Positions 29,569 to 39,357 of a stretch of DNA of 64,000 nucleotides are shown piece after piece. The stretch comes from Pseudomonadota bacterium. GTDB lineage: Bacteria > Pseudomonadota > Alphaproteobacteria > Sneathiellales > Sneathiellaceae. Numbering within the stretch: position 1 is the first letter of the stretch; every line of letters begins with the position of its first letter. Below the pieces are notes generated by a model. It was not told where the DNA came from. It did no database searches and saw only the letters and a list, made by a program, of their open reading frames with translations. The stretch lies in NCBI GenBank assembly GCA_024743055.1, contig JANSXH010000006.1:156868-220867 (forward strand), in the 5' to 3' direction. Both the position numbers and the translations under genes were made by a program.

Positions 29569-30800
29569 TTTCCGTAAGCGAGGCCCGCGCAAAAGTCCTG
29601 AAAGAGATAAAACCGGTTTCAACGGAGCAGGTTTCCATTGATCAGGCTCATGGCCGGGTTTTGTGCGAAGACATTGTCGCCCGGCGCACTCAACCCCCTG
29701 CTGACCTGTCCGCCATGGATGGATATGCCGTTCAGGCAAGCGATGTAAAAGAGGTTCCGGTTTTCCTTAAAGTCGTAGGTGAATCTGCGGCCGGTGGATC
29801 CTATGACGGACCCGTTCAAAACGGCGAATGTGTACGGATATTTACCGGCGCACCACTTCCTGACGGGACCGATGCCATCGTTATTCAGGAAGATACTAAG
29901 CCCGGGCGGCAGGAAGATGACACCCAGGACGGCTGGGTCACCATTCTCGAAACCGTAACAAGCGGGACATATGTACGCCCCGCCGGACTGGACTTTCGCG
30001 AAGGTGACAGCGGTATTTCCAAAAACCGCCGGCTTACTCCCAGAGATATTGGTTTTATGGCGGCCATGAATGTGCCCTGGGCCAAAGTCAGGCGGCGCCC
30101 CCGCATTGCCCTTCTGTCGACAGGAGATGAGCTTGTCCGGCCAGGAGAGCCCGTTGGCCCGAACCAGATTATTTCCTCTAACAGCCTGCTTGTCGCCGCA
30201 ATTGTTGAGCAAATGGGCTGCGAAGCTATTGATCTTGGTATTGCTCAGGACAATGAACAATCCTTGCGGCAAATGGCAGCCGGCGCCCGCTCGGCGGATA
30301 TGCTGGTGACGCTCGGCGGTGCCTCCGTCGGAGATCATGATCTGGTGCAATCGGTTCTCGGTAAGGAAGGGTTGGCTGTCGATTTCTGGCGAATAGCCAT
30401 GCGACCCGGTAAACCTTTGATGTTTGGAGACCTGAACGGCACGCCCATGCTCGGAATGCCTGGCAATCCTGTCTCCAGCATGATTTGCAGCTATTTGTTT
30501 CTGATCCCGGCGATCGATGCCTTAAACGGCTTACCCCCTCGGGAACTGGCTATTGAGCGAGCCGTTATCAGCCATGACTTTGGTAAGAACGACCAAAGGG
30601 AAGACTATCTCAGGGCAAAGGTTGTTGGTACAGAGAATGGTCTGCCTTTGGTAGAGCTGTTTCCAAAGCAGGACAGCTCCATGCTGTCGCCTCTGTCCGC
30701 CGCCGATTGTCTGGTCCGTCGTATGCCTTTCGCTGAACCGATCTCGAAAGGCAGCGAAGTGGACTATATCGCGTTATCCCACCCCTATCCGCAAGTTTAA
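29565..30800 (+). CDS. moeA: Molybdopterin molybdotransferase
   Basis: Inserts molybdate into adenylated molybdopterin, the last step of molybdenum cofactor synthesis. The 411-aa protein shows [14 protein letters not shown], the MoCF-binding domain with [22 protein letters not shown] and [20 protein letters not shown], then [10 protein letters not shown] and [14 protein letters not shown]. It is translationally coupled to moaC and separated from lexA by about 100 bp carrying the lexA promoter. Confidence 0.97.
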   Translation: MISVSEARAKVLKEIKPVSTEQVSIDQAHGRVLCEDIVARRTQPPADLSAMDGYAVQASDVKEVPVFLKVVGESAAGGSYDGPVQNGECVRIFTGAPLPDGTDAIVIQEDTKPGRQEDDTQDGWVTILETVTSGTYVRPAGLDFREGDSGISKNRRLTPRDIGFMAAMNVPWAKVRRRPRIALLSTGDELVRPGEPVGPNQIISSNSLLVAAIVEQMGCEAIDLGIAQDNEQSLRQMAAGARSADMLVTLGGASVGDHDLVQSVLGKEGLAVDFWRIAMRPGKPLMFGDLNGTPMLGMPGNPVSSMICSYLFLIPAIDALNGLPPRELAIERAVISHDFGKNDQREDYLRAKVVGTENGLPLVELFPKQDSSMLSPLSAADCLVRRMPFAEPISKGSEVDYIALSHPYPQV

Positions 30801-30833
30801 TCGCAATATCTAGTATATCAGGTTTAAATTGAC

Positions 30834-30862
30834 TTGACGCCAAATGAGAACTTTTGTAGAAC
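30834..30862 (+). promoter_or_regulatory. lexA promoter with SOS box
   Basis: TTGACG (30834-30839), a 17-bp spacer and TAGAAC (30857-30862) form a probable promoter. GAAC-TTTTGTA-GAAC (30848-30862) is a perfect alphaproteobacterial SOS box of the GAAC-N7-GAAC type and covers the -10 region. It predicts self-repression by LexA. Confidence 0.85.
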
Positions 30863-30904
30863 ATTCCTAATGTTTTTGTTTTGTTCTTGATGGCGGAAAA
30901 GACC

Positions 30905-31636
30905 ATGCTTACCAAAAAACAGCACCAGTTGCTCATATATATCCATGATTGCCTCGAAAATCGCGGCGTCTCCCCCTCATTTGATGAAATGAAGGAAGCC
31001 CTTGATCTAAAATCGAAATCGGGCATCCATCGGCTGATAACCGGCCTCACGGAGAGAGGGTTCATCCGTCGCCTTCCCCATCGGGCCCGCGCACTGGAAG
31101 TCCTGAAACTTCCGGAAGACATTCGCCCGCGGGAGATTCCGACCGAGGCAACTGCAAAAGCGCCGGTTTCCCTTAATCTCATTCAAGGAGACTTCAAAGG
31201 CAAAGGAAAACCTGTCAAAGAGCCTTTGATTGATAACGGCGATAAAAATTCGGATTCCGTGTCTCTCCCTCTCTATGGACGGATCGCCGCCGGTACTCCA
31301 ATTGAAGCCCTGAGTGACCCGACAAATTTCGTCAATGTTCCAAACGCCATGGTTGGCACCGGATCCCATTATTGTCTGGAAGTTGCCGGGGACTCGATGG
31401 TAGATGCTGGTATCCATGACGGAGATACAGTGATCATTCAAGAGAGCAAAACCGCAGAAAACGGCAAGATTGTCGTTGCCCTCATCGACGATGGGGAGGT
31501 TACTCTCAAGCGCTTGCGTCGCAAAGGCGGCTCCATTGCCCTGGAAGCAGCTAATCCAGACTATGAGACCCGTATATTCGGTCCAGATCAGGTCAAGGTA
31601 CAGGGTCAATTGGTCGGATTGTTCCGGCAGTATTGA
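30905..31636 (+). CDS. lexA: LexA repressor
   Basis: The SOS response repressor. 243 aa from the ATG at 30905, which matches the family N terminus [10 protein letters not shown]; an ATG at 30890 is possible. The N-terminal winged helix ([21 protein letters not shown] read in parts, and [13 protein letters not shown]) binds DNA. The C-terminal peptidase has the Ala129-Gly130 cleavage site (GRIAAGTP), Ser164 ([12 protein letters not shown]) and Lys202 (GEVTLKRL). An SOS box lies about 43 bp upstream. At least one further SOS box in this window (55992-56006) is a likely target. Confidence 0.96.
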   Translation: MLTKKQHQLLIYIHDCLENRGVSPSFDEMKEALDLKSKSGIHRLITGLTERGFIRRLPHRARALEVLKLPEDIRPREIPTEATAKAPVSLNLIQGDFKGKGKPVKEPLIDNGDKNSDSVSLPLYGRIAAGTPIEALSDPTNFVNVPNAMVGTGSHYCLEVAGDSMVDAGIHDGDTVIIQESKTAENGKIVVALIDDGEVTLKRLRRKGGSIALEAANPDYETRIFGPDQVKVQGQLVGLFRQY

Positions 31637-31658
31637 GCTGTCTCAAGTAAAAGGTACA

Positions 31659-33740
31659 TTAATTCCGTGACCGCAGCGGCACCCAGGGCCGCTGCCCTCG
31701 CACCCCATTAACTGTCTCAACGCGAAAGCTATCGCCCGGCCCCCTATAGAGACTGTGACTACCTTGACGCCATAAATCGAATTTATCGATTTTTAAAACC
31801 GGTTTTGGACAAGCAATGTAAATGGGCACCCGGCTCATGATTACCGTCGCTCTTTGGCAATCTTCCATTAAAGCCTGCTGATTTTCCGGGAATCCAATGG
31901 TGACGCCCTGCTTACTATATACGCATCCGTATGAATCACACGCAACACCCTCCATTTGCCCCTCCGGATCCTGTTTCCCTAACACTAAAGTCCATTTTTT
32001 TGCGGAAAATCTATCGATACTCTGGGACGAAAAATATGGGGCTTTTTCTTCTTCCCAAACTGCAAAAAGGTTCCCGGAATTGGAAATAATCGCCAATGGT
32101 TTTTCGGTTTCCAAAAAAGCAAATGTAATTGGCAGAATGATTGGGAATGCCAACCATCTAATCGGTTGTCGCCATATCATCCACCATAGGGCTGCCAAAA
32201 TGAATCCAATGAGCAGAACAGGGGAGTATGTCCCAAAAAATTGCACCGATTGCGGCCAGGAAGCTGTTTCATTCGCAATCAGAAGTATAGCGTCAATTCC
32301 ATGACCCATCATTTCAAGAGGAAACGACCAGGGTAAAAAGAGAGTTAGAAAAGTCGCTATGGCCCAGGGCATAACCCAAAGACCCATAATAGGGACGGCA
32401 AACAAATTAGCAGCAAGACTGAATGTTGCCATTTGACCAAAATGATAGACTGCAAAAGGTGCTGTCGCTAGACCCGCAATCAAGGACGTCAATGCTATTC
32501 CGAGCGAATAAGCGCTCAATTTCCGAAATACTCGCCCGCTTCGTGCCAATCGGTTGAGGGACGGGCCGAGTTTTTCATAGAGCGCGATCAACGCGAAGAC
32601 TGCAGCAAAGGACATTTGAAAGCTTGCCGACAACAGGCTTTCAGGAAACACCAACATGATAATCAGCGCGGCCAATACCACCATTCTGAAAGACAGCGCC
32701 GTTCGATCAAAGCAGACCGCAATGAAGAATGCCGATATCATAATAAAAGCGCGTATGGCGGACACGCTCATGCCGCTGACAAAGAGATAGCAAACGAGAC
32801 CGAAAAGCGTGATCACAGCAGCCATTTTCTTAATCGGGTAGTTCAAAGCAACAGTTGGCCAACAAGCGAATAAGAACCGGGACAGAAAAAAGATCAGCCC
32901 ACCGATCATACCCATATGAAGACCTGATATGGCCAGAAGATGGGCCAATCCTGAATGGCGCATATCCTCCAATTGCTGAACCGGGATCGCCCCTTTGTCT
33001 CCGGTCATAATGGCAATAGCAAAACCGGCGGTGTTTGGTGGTCCCCGTTCTTTTATATAGGTAGCAATGCTATCCCGCGCCTTCGCCGACAATCCTTTAA
33101 GAAGCAACCAAAACGAAGTATCTTCTTTAAGTACTTCATAGGCACCTATTGCATACCCGGTAGCACCAATAGACTGGAAATAGGCATATCTTTGAAAATC
33201 AAAGCCCCCTGCATAGGCCGGCATTGGTGGCGGTAGCAGAACTACCCGAGCCTGTATTCTCATGCCCGGATGTAGCTCCTTCAAACCGGATCGTACAGAA
33301 AGCCGAACTGCCATTAAGTTGGATTTGATTGATCCCTCTGGAAATTTAAGATTTTCCAACTTAATCCGAGCCACACCAATATCGGACGACTTCTGTGTCA
33401 CAGTCCCCACAATCTCTACAGTTATCCGCTTTTGAAGAACAGGCGCAGCGACAATTGCCTCCCTAAAAACAGACGCAGAGAAACCAAGACTAATCAGAAA
33501 GACGGCTTTCAATGTCAGATGTAATGCTTGTCGCTCTGTCCGGCCACTCAGCACTAATAGGAGCAAAAGGCCGAAAGGGAGCATTAACCAGAGCTTCCCA
33601 GGATGCCAGGCCAGACTGAAATAAGTGACAATCCCTGCCCCAACAAAAACTGGGGAGAACAAGAACCATCTAGATCGATCGAGCATCAACTGGGCTTTTA
33701 CTGATCGGATGCTCAAGCCTGTCAGCGTTATCATGTGCAT
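31659..33740 (-). CDS. comEC: ComEC/Rec2-type DNA uptake channel protein
   Basis: Membrane protein expected to form the inner-membrane DNA channel in natural transformation. 693 aa from the ATG at 33740; a TTG start at 33785 is also open. The N terminus has three hydrophobic helices, then a DUF4131-like OB region, then the competence domain with HSGLAHLLAISGLHMGMIGG and many membrane helices. The C terminus is short and shows no metallo-beta-lactamase HxHxDH motif, as in many alphaproteobacterial ComEC proteins. It converges on lexA; an 8-bp GCAGCGGC/GCCGCTGC hairpin (31673-31695) lies at its 3' end. Confidence 0.9.
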   Translation of the reverse strand: MHMITLTGLSIRSVKAQLMLDRSRWFLFSPVFVGAGIVTYFSLAWHPGKLWLMLPFGLLLLLVLSGRTERQALHLTLKAVFLISLGFSASVFREAIVAAPVLQKRITVEIVGTVTQKSSDIGVARIKLENLKFPEGSIKSNLMAVRLSVRSGLKELHPGMRIQARVVLLPPPMPAYAGGFDFQRYAYFQSIGATGYAIGAYEVLKEDTSFWLLLKGLSAKARDSIATYIKERGPPNTAGFAIAIMTGDKGAIPVQQLEDMRHSGLAHLLAISGLHMGMIGGLIFFLSRFLFACWPTVALNYPIKKMAAVITLFGLVCYLFVSGMSVSAIRAFIMISAFFIAVCFDRTALSFRMVVLAALIIMLVFPESLLSASFQMSFAAVFALIALYEKLGPSLNRLARSGRVFRKLSAYSLGIALTSLIAGLATAPFAVYHFGQMATFSLAANLFAVPIMGLWVMPWAIATFLTLFLPWSFPLEMMGHGIDAILLIANETASWPQSVQFFGTYSPVLLIGFILAALWWMIWRQPIRWLAFPIILPITFAFLETEKPLAIISNSGNLFAVWEEEKAPYFSSQSIDRFSAKKWTLVLGKQDPEGQMEGVACDSYGCVYSKQGVTIGFPENQQALMEDCQRATVIMSRVPIYIACPKPVLKIDKFDLWRQGSHSLYRGPGDSFRVETVNGVRGQRPWVPLRSRN

Positions 33741-33854
33741 CAGCCCCAATGGTTTGCTTGCCCTTAAGGCGGACAAAGAGTACAAAAAGCCAGTTTTTTC
33801 CGAAGCGTCTGATCCGATAAATCAGAGCTTGAAACATAGGTGACATTAATTCTC

Positions 33855-35258
33855 ATGACTGTTGTAACGCGATTTGCTCCCTCCCCTACAGGATTTTTAC
33901 ATATCGGTGGAGCCCGGACCGCTCTGTTCAACTGGCTCTATGCCCGCCACAACAATGGTAAATTTCTGCTTCGTATTGAAGATACGGACCGTGAGAGATC
34001 AACGGATGAAGCGATTGAGGCTATCTTTGAGGGATTGCGCTGGCTCGGCCTGGATTGGGATGAGGATCCAGTCTTTCAGTTTTCGAGGCGAGACCGCCAT
34101 ACAGAAATCGCGCAACAGCTGCTGGCTGACGGAAAGGCCTATCATTGCTACGCCTCTCGTGAAGAACTTGCAGAAATGAGAGAAACGGCGCGCGCCGAAG
34201 GGCGTCCCCCCATCTATGATGGCCGCTGGCGGGATCGCGATCCATCTGAAGCACCGGCAGATAGAGACCCTGTTGTCCGGTTCAAATCCCCCAATGAAGG
34301 ATCTACCGTCGTTCTGGACGCTGTACAGGGTGATGTCACCATCAAAAATGAACAGCTCGATGACATGATTCTGCTCCGGGCGGATGGAACCCCAACCTAT
34401 ATGTTGTCTGTGGTTGTCGACGATCACGATATGGGGGTGACTGATATCATTCGTGGAGATGATCATCTCACCAATGCCGCACGCCAACAGCAACTAATTG
34501 AAGCCATTGGATGGAAGGTGCCCAAGGTCGCCCATATTCCGCTGATTCACGGTCCTGATGGGGCAAAACTCTCTAAACGGCACGGCGCTCTGGGTGTTGA
34601 GGCCTATCGCGATTTGGGATATTTACCCGAGGCCATGCGGAACTATCTTCTGCGCCTGGGCTGGTCTCACGGTGATGACGAAATAATCTCAACGAAGCAG
34701 GCTATCGACTGGTTCGATCTTGATAATGTTGGCAAATCGCCGTCACGCTTCGATTTCACCAAGTTGGAAAATCTCAACGGTATCTATATCCGCGAAGCGG
34801 ACAACGGCTATTTAACCCAACTGATCGCCCCGATTATTGAACAAAAAACTGGTAAATCACTCTCTTCTAATGAGTTAAATTTATTGGAAAAAGCCATGAA
34901 CGGCTTGAAAGAACGGGCAAAATCAGTAATATCCCTCGCAGACAGTTCACTGTTCCTGATAGCAAGCCGTCCGCTTGAGTTGGACGAAAAAGCCAAAAAG
35001 TTGTTAGACACAACGGCCTGCGGTGTTTTATCGCGACTGGCAGGCAGGCTGGAAGAATTGGATAAGTGGACAATGGAGACGGTAGAAGCCGCCATACGAG
35101 ACGCAGCTGACGCCGAAGAACTGAAATTAGGCAAGATAGCGCAGCCCTTGAGGGCCGCTCTAACAGGTACGACGGTATCGCCTAGTATTTTTGACATTCT
35201 TGACGTGCTTGGTCGAGATCAGTCAATTGGACGTATCCGAGATGCGGTCGGGTCTTAA
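33855..35258 (+). CDS. gltX: Glutamyl-tRNA synthetase
   Basis: Charges tRNA with glutamate. A class I enzyme of 467 aa from the ATG at 33855, which gives the standard start [24 protein letters not shown] lies about 11 nt upstream. The HIGH motif is HIGG and the KMSKS motif is KLSKRHG. No zinc-binding Cys cluster is seen. Alphaproteobacteria often carry two GltX proteins and use tRNA-dependent amidation; this window shows only one. It diverges from comEC. Confidence 0.96.
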   Translation: MTVVTRFAPSPTGFLHIGGARTALFNWLYARHNNGKFLLRIEDTDRERSTDEAIEAIFEGLRWLGLDWDEDPVFQFSRRDRHTEIAQQLLADGKAYHCYASREELAEMRETARAEGRPPIYDGRWRDRDPSEAPADRDPVVRFKSPNEGSTVVLDAVQGDVTIKNEQLDDMILLRADGTPTYMLSVVVDDHDMGVTDIIRGDDHLTNAARQQQLIEAIGWKVPKVAHIPLIHGPDGAKLSKRHGALGVEAYRDLGYLPEAMRNYLLRLGWSHGDDEIISTKQAIDWFDLDNVGKSPSRFDFTKLENLNGIYIREADNGYLTQLIAPIIEQKTGKSLSSNELNLLEKAMNGLKERAKSVISLADSSLFLIASRPLELDEKAKKLLDTTACGVLSRLAGRLEELDKWTMETVEAAIRDAADAEELKLGKIAQPLRAALTGTTVSPSIFDILDVLGRDQSIGRIRDAVGS

Positions 35259-35399
35259 TTTAACGCATCAAGCCGGACAACTTCATGTCATGGATGGATA
35301 GGTCTTTTAAGTAAAATGAGAAATGGAATTCCAACTGGAATTTCCTAAAACCTTAACGCAGGTAACGTAATATCTGTTTTTTGAAGGGAATAAAGATTT

Positions 35400-36701
35400 A
35401 TGAGTAGCTCTACTATCACCGGGAATGTTGATCTTACAGAAAATGACAATGTAACGAATTTGCCTTTGATGTCAGGTAGTGTTGGACCGGCAGTTGTAGA
35501 TGTCCGTAAACTTTACGCACAGACGGGACATTTTACCTATGATCCTGGCTTTACTTCGACTGCCTCCTGTGAATCAGCCATTACCTATATCGATGGGGAT
35601 CAGGGTGTCCTCATGCATCGCGGCTATAAGATTGAGGATCTCGCAGAAAAAAGCGACTTCATGGAAGTCTGCTATCTCCTTCTTAAAGGTGAGCTACCTA
35701 ACACGGCAGAAAAGAACAAATTCACCCACGATATTACCTACCACACAATGCTGCATGAGCAGCTCATCCAGTTCTTCAAGGGTTTCCGTCGGGACGCCCA
35801 TCCCATGGCCATTATGGTTGGTGTGGTAGGTGCCCTTTCAGCCTTCTATCATGACAGCACTGACATTCATGATCCGAAGCAAAGGATGATTGCCAGCTAT
35901 CGCCTGATCGCGAAAATGCCAACAATTGCCGCCATGGCCTATAAATATTCTGTTGGTCAGCCGTTTATTTACCCAAGCAATGATCTGTCCTATGCGGAAA
36001 ATTTCCTGCATATGACTTTCAGTGTGCCGGCTGAGAACTACAAGCTGTCCCCGACGATCTCTCGGGCCATGGACCGTATTTTCATTCTTCACGCAGACCA
36101 TGAGCAAAACGCTTCTACTTCGACTGTGCGTCTGGCAGGCTCTTCTGGGGCTAACCCATTCGCCTGTATTGCTGCTGGCATCGCTTGCTTGTGGGGACCG
36201 GCTCATGGCGGCGCTAACGAGGCTGTGCTCAACATGCTGCACGAAATCGGATCTGTGGATCGGGTTCAGGAATTTATCGCCAAAGCAAAAGACAAGGATG
36301 ATCCTTTCCGTTTGATGGGTTTTGGCCATCGGGTTTATAAAAATTACGATCCCCGCGCCAAGGTGATGCAGAAAGCCTGCCACGAAGTATTGGACGAACT
36401 CGGCATTAAAGATGAGCCCATGCTGAAACTGGCCATGGAGCTTGAAAAAATTGCCCTTGAAGACCCCTATTTCAAGGAAAAGAAACTATTCCCGAATGTG
36501 GATTTCTATTCCGGTATTATCCTGCAAGCCCTCGGCTTCCCGACAAGTATGTTCACAGTGCTCTTTGCCCTTGCGAGAACGGTCGGCTGGGTGGCACAAT
36601 GGAACGAGATGATGGAAGACCCCTCTCAGAAGATTGGACGTCCTCGTCAGCTTTATACGGGATATGATCATCGGGATTATGTCGATCTCGACAAACGATA
36701 A
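35400..36701 (+). CDS. gltA: Citrate synthase (type I)
   Basis: Condenses acetyl-CoA and oxaloacetate to enter the TCA cycle. The 433-aa protein shows [45 protein letters not shown] (first catalytic His), [15 protein letters not shown] (second His) and VDFYSGIIL (catalytic Asp). Its length and N-terminal extension fit the hexameric, NADH-regulated gram-negative type. GAAGGGAA precedes the ATG. A 67-codon ORF follows after 8 bp. Confidence 0.97.
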   Translation: MSSSTITGNVDLTENDNVTNLPLMSGSVGPAVVDVRKLYAQTGHFTYDPGFTSTASCESAITYIDGDQGVLMHRGYKIEDLAEKSDFMEVCYLLLKGELPNTAEKNKFTHDITYHTMLHEQLIQFFKGFRRDAHPMAIMVGVVGALSAFYHDSTDIHDPKQRMIASYRLIAKMPTIAAMAYKYSVGQPFIYPSNDLSYAENFLHMTFSVPAENYKLSPTISRAMDRIFILHADHEQNASTSTVRLAGSSGANPFACIAAGIACLWGPAHGGANEAVLNMLHEIGSVDRVQEFIAKAKDKDDPFRLMGFGHRVYKNYDPRAKVMQKACHEVLDELGIKDEPMLKLAMELEKIALEDPYFKEKKLFPNVDFYSGIILQALGFPTSMFTVLFALARTVGWVAQWNEMMEDPSQKIGRPRQLYTGYDHRDYVDLDKR

Positions 36702-36709
36702 GGAAGTCC

Positions 36710-36913
36710 GTGAGCTCTCGATTTAACATAGATGTCAAAAGAACCCCTTCGAAGCAATTCGAAGGGGGAGTTGTCTCGCGCAAGCTCACCCTGCGGGCGG
36801 TCAATGATAATCGCCCACCGTTATTTTACAGTGTGAAGAAGGCCTTGTTTTATGGCCTTCCTCCCCTGCTATTGATGTTTTTCGCTGCTGTCTGGTATTT
36901 CGGCGGCGCTTAA
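36710..36913 (+). CDS. Small single-pass membrane protein of unknown function
   Basis: I do not recognise this 67-aa protein. It starts with GTG, 8 bp after the gltA stop, behind a good ribosome binding site (AAGGAAG). The N-terminal ~45 residues are basic and polar; a C-terminal hydrophobic helix (YGLPPLLLMFFAAVWYF) would anchor it. Codons 12-20 lie in a perfect 10-bp DNA hairpin (36744-36767), so a regulatory or transcript-end role for the DNA is possible alongside, or instead of, coding. It converges on gloA with a 4-bp gap. Confidence 0.55.
   Translation: MSSRFNIDVKRTPSKQFEGGVVSRKLTLRAVNDNRPPLFYSVKKALFYGLPPLLLMFFAAVWYFGGA
36744..36767 (+). other. Perfect 10-bp hairpin with GCAA tetraloop after gltA
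   Basis: CCCCTTCGAA (36744-36753), loop GCAA, TTCGAAGGGG (36758-36767). This is a very stable RNA hairpin closed by a GNRA loop, about 43 bp after the gltA stop. No T run follows on either strand, so it is not a classic intrinsic terminator. It may stabilise the 3' end of the gltA mRNA or hide part of the small ORF. Confidence 0.7.
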
Positions 36914-36917
36914 ACGA

Positions 36918-37328
36918 TTATTTCTTCTCGACAAGCTCGATTTTATATCCATCTGGATCATCAATGAAGGCGATAACAGATGTGCCGTGCTTCATAGGTC
37001 CCGGCGGCCGTGGTATATTAACACCTTGGGCTTCCAGTTTCTCGCAAATGCCATAGATATCTTTTACGCCTAGCGCGAGATGGCCAAAGCCATTTCCGAG
37101 ATCATAGGGTTCTTCCTGATCCCAGTTATGGGTTAGCTCAACAACGGTGGTGTCTTTTTCATCACCATATCCGACAAAAGCGAGAGTAAATTTACCGCTG
37201 GGGAAATCCGTCTTGCGAAGAAGTTTCATTTCCAGATTATTGACATAGAAATCTATTGATTTGTCCAGATCCTTTACCCGGATCATGGTGTGCAGCATCC
37301 TGAAATTGCTGACTGTTCCGTCGGTCAT
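36918..37328 (-). CDS. gloA: Lactoylglutathione lyase (glyoxalase I)
   Basis: Converts the methylglyoxal-glutathione adduct to S-lactoylglutathione. The 136-aa protein is a VOC-fold enzyme with the four metal ligands in place: His13 (MLHTMIRVKD), Glu in TTVVELTHNW, His in GFGHLALGV and Glu near the end in YKIELVEK. Its start overlaps the lpxB stop by 4 bp, so it is the last gene of the lpx transcript. Confidence 0.95.
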   Translation of the reverse strand: MTDGTVSNFRMLHTMIRVKDLDKSIDFYVNNLEMKLLRKTDFPSGKFTLAFVGYGDEKDTTVVELTHNWDQEEPYDLGNGFGHLALGVKDIYGICEKLEAQGVNIPRPPGPMKHGTSVIAFIDDPDGYKIELVEKK

Positions 37329-38500
37329 GTTGTGTCCTTTTGAGGAATTAAATCAAATATGACATCCGCCGCCCGCGCCCCAGGTGCCACGTCGTCCTTC
37401 CCTAACATTACCATGGCCTCCTGAAACAGCTCAATCTGTTGATGACGCTTTTCCTCTGAGCGGAAAAGTTCCATGAGAGCTTCAAAAAGGTTTTCTGCGG
37501 TACAATCTTCCAGCATGATCTCCGGAACGACTTCCCGCTTCATCATGATATTTACCAGGTTAGCAAATTCCAGCTTCACCAGGCGCCTGCCAATGAAGGT
37601 CGTAATCGGGTTCATTTTGTAGGCAATTATGTGTGGAAGTCGTGCAAGGGCCAGTTCTAGCCCGACGGTACCGGAAGCTGCCAGGCCAACATTCGATGCT
37701 GCCATAGCATCATATTTATTCGTAATCCCTTCTACCAAAATGACCTTTTCAGCCCAGGGGGCCAGGCTCTCCCTAACATACTCGGCGGATTTGCCGACGA
37801 CCGGGACCACTATCTTGAATTCTCCAAGCTCTCCTGTCAGAAATTTGACGGCATCTTTAAAAATGGGGAGAAGGCGTGTGACTTCACTTCGCCGGCTACC
37901 CGGCAGCATCATTAAAAGAATTTCTTCTGGTGCGATTCCGTGAGTGGCGCGAAATCCTGCACCATCTCCGTCATCTGCGCCGGTTTCAACTACTGAATGC
38001 CCGATAAAAGTGGCCGAAAGGCCCTCTTTCTCAAAGTATGGCGGCTCAAAGGGAAGCAAGGTCAGCAAGTGATCATACAGCCTGGCGATCTTCGCTGCTC
38101 TTCCGGGGCGCCAGGCCCATACGGATGGCGCCACATAATGAACTTTAGTGAACGGCGCATCCTTTAACATCTTTGCCACCCTGAAACTGAAATCTGGGGC
38201 ATCCACTGAAATAAAGACGTCCGGTTTTTCCTCCAATGCAGCCTCTGCTGTTTCAGAAATTCGCCGCAACAAGTTAGGTAACCTCGGCAGCACTTCGAAG
38301 ACGCCCATGACCGTCAGGTCATCCATGGGAAAAAGACTTTTGAGCCCTTGCTTCTCCATTAATGGCCCCCCGACGCCTATGAAGCTAACTGGTACGTTGG
38401 CTTTTGCTTTTATAGCTTCCATTAGCTTGGAGGCAAGCGCATCTCCCGATGGCTCTCCCGCCACCAAAAATACCTTTAAGGAGGAACGTGGATCTGTCAT
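37325..38500 (-). CDS. lpxB: Lipid-A-disaccharide synthase
   Basis: Joins UDP-diacylglucosamine and lipid X into the lipid A disaccharide at the inner membrane. The 391-aa GT19-family protein shows LVAGEPSGDALASKLM at the N terminus, HYVAPSVWAWRPGRAAKIA, and a C-terminal nucleotide-binding part with MLPGSRRSEVTRLLP and AASGTVGLELAL. It overlaps lpxI and gloA by 4 bp each, consistent with tight coupling in the lpx run. Confidence 0.97.
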   Translation of the reverse strand: MTDPRSSLKVFLVAGEPSGDALASKLMEAIKAKANVPVSFIGVGGPLMEKQGLKSLFPMDDLTVMGVFEVLPRLPNLLRRISETAEAALEEKPDVFISVDAPDFSFRVAKMLKDAPFTKVHYVAPSVWAWRPGRAAKIARLYDHLLTLLPFEPPYFEKEGLSATFIGHSVVETGADDGDGAGFRATHGIAPEEILLMMLPGSRRSEVTRLLPIFKDAVKFLTGELGEFKIVVPVVGKSAEYVRESLAPWAEKVILVEGITNKYDAMAASNVGLAASGTVGLELALARLPHIIAYKMNPITTFIGRRLVKLEFANLVNIMMKREVVPEIMLEDCTAENLFEALMELFRSEEKRHQQIELFQEAMVMLGKDDVAPGARAADVIFDLIPQKDTT

Positions 38501-39357
38501 TTGCTTTGCTGGTCGGGGTCGAGGCCAATTAGAAACAACCCGGCAGCATCAGCCCGGCGAACCATTTCCGATTTTTCAAGCACAAGGGTTAGACCTGCCT
38601 CAACTGCAATCCCACTCAAATTAGCTTCAGCTGCGAGCGCTACCGTTTCTGCGCCGATGGTGGGGAGATCAACACGAAGATCCTGGCCTGGTTTGGTCAG
38701 CTTTACAAGCACACCTCCAGGCTTATCTCGCGCAAATTCAGCAACTCTTTTAAGAAGCTTGTCGGTCCCCTCCGCCGCCTCAACGGCCAGAACATATCCG
38801 TCTCTAATGACTGCAGCTTGCCCAATATCTAGTTTGCCTATTGCCTTAACAATGCGGGTTCCTTCCTCAATGTCTTCCAGGTCCTGCTCACCCGCTGCTA
38901 CAACGCCCATTTGACCTGATTGAACAAGAAGGTCGCTCGCTAATTCATGGGTTCCCAATACCTGAAACCCTTTCTCTGACAAAAAGTTCGTGATGGCATT
39001 CAAGAGACCATCGTCTCCCTTGCTCAATGCTCCGGTAATACGGGCCAGGAGCTTCACCCCCTCAAAGTCAGGAACAATGGATTTGAAATCAGGCCTATTT
39101 ATTGGGCCTGCCAGGGTAATTTGCGTGCAGTTTTCACGTTTGAGAATTTTGAGAAACTTTCCAATTTTTGTAATTGCGGCTGTTTCAAACGGGAACTCAG
39201 AGTATCGCGTAGGGTCGGCCTCCCCTTCCACAAGGATCACAAAAGGATCACGACCGTTTGCGCGCAAGGAAGATGCTAAAGCCAGAGGCAAATCACCCCG
39301 TCCAGCAATAATGCCAACACGGGCTGTTCCCTCGTTATTTTGGATGGCAGAAACCAC
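38497..39357 (-). CDS. lpxI: UDP-2,3-diacylglucosamine diphosphatase LpxI
   Basis: Hydrolyses UDP-2,3-diacylglucosamine to lipid X. LpxI replaces LpxH in alphaproteobacteria and is unrelated to it. The 286-aa protein shows VGIIAGRGDLPLALA, CTQITLAGPINRPDF, VQSGQMGVVAAGEQDLEDI and a C-terminal domain with TIGAETVALAAEANLSG. It starts with GTG at 39357, inside the end of lpxA, overlapping it by 23 bp in another frame. No other in-frame start nearby fits better. Confidence 0.95.
   Translation of the reverse strand: MVSAIQNNEGTARVGIIAGRGDLPLALASSLRANGRDPFVILVEGEADPTRYSEFPFETAAITKIGKFLKILKRENCTQITLAGPINRPDFKSIVPDFEGVKLLARITGALSKGDDGLLNAITNFLSEKGFQVLGTHELASDLLVQSGQMGVVAAGEQDLEDIEEGTRIVKAIGKLDIGQAAVIRDGYVLAVEAAEGTDKLLKRVAEFARDKPGGVLVKLTKPGQDLRVDLPTIGAETVALAAEANLSGIAVEAGLTLVLEKSEMVRRADAAGLFLIGLDPDQQSK

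Noticed and set aside
31673..31695. Intrinsic terminator between convergent lexA and comEC
   Set aside because: The GCAGCGGC/GCCGCTGC hairpin is perfect, but no T run follows on either strand and it lies inside the comEC coding end, so I do not call it a terminator.
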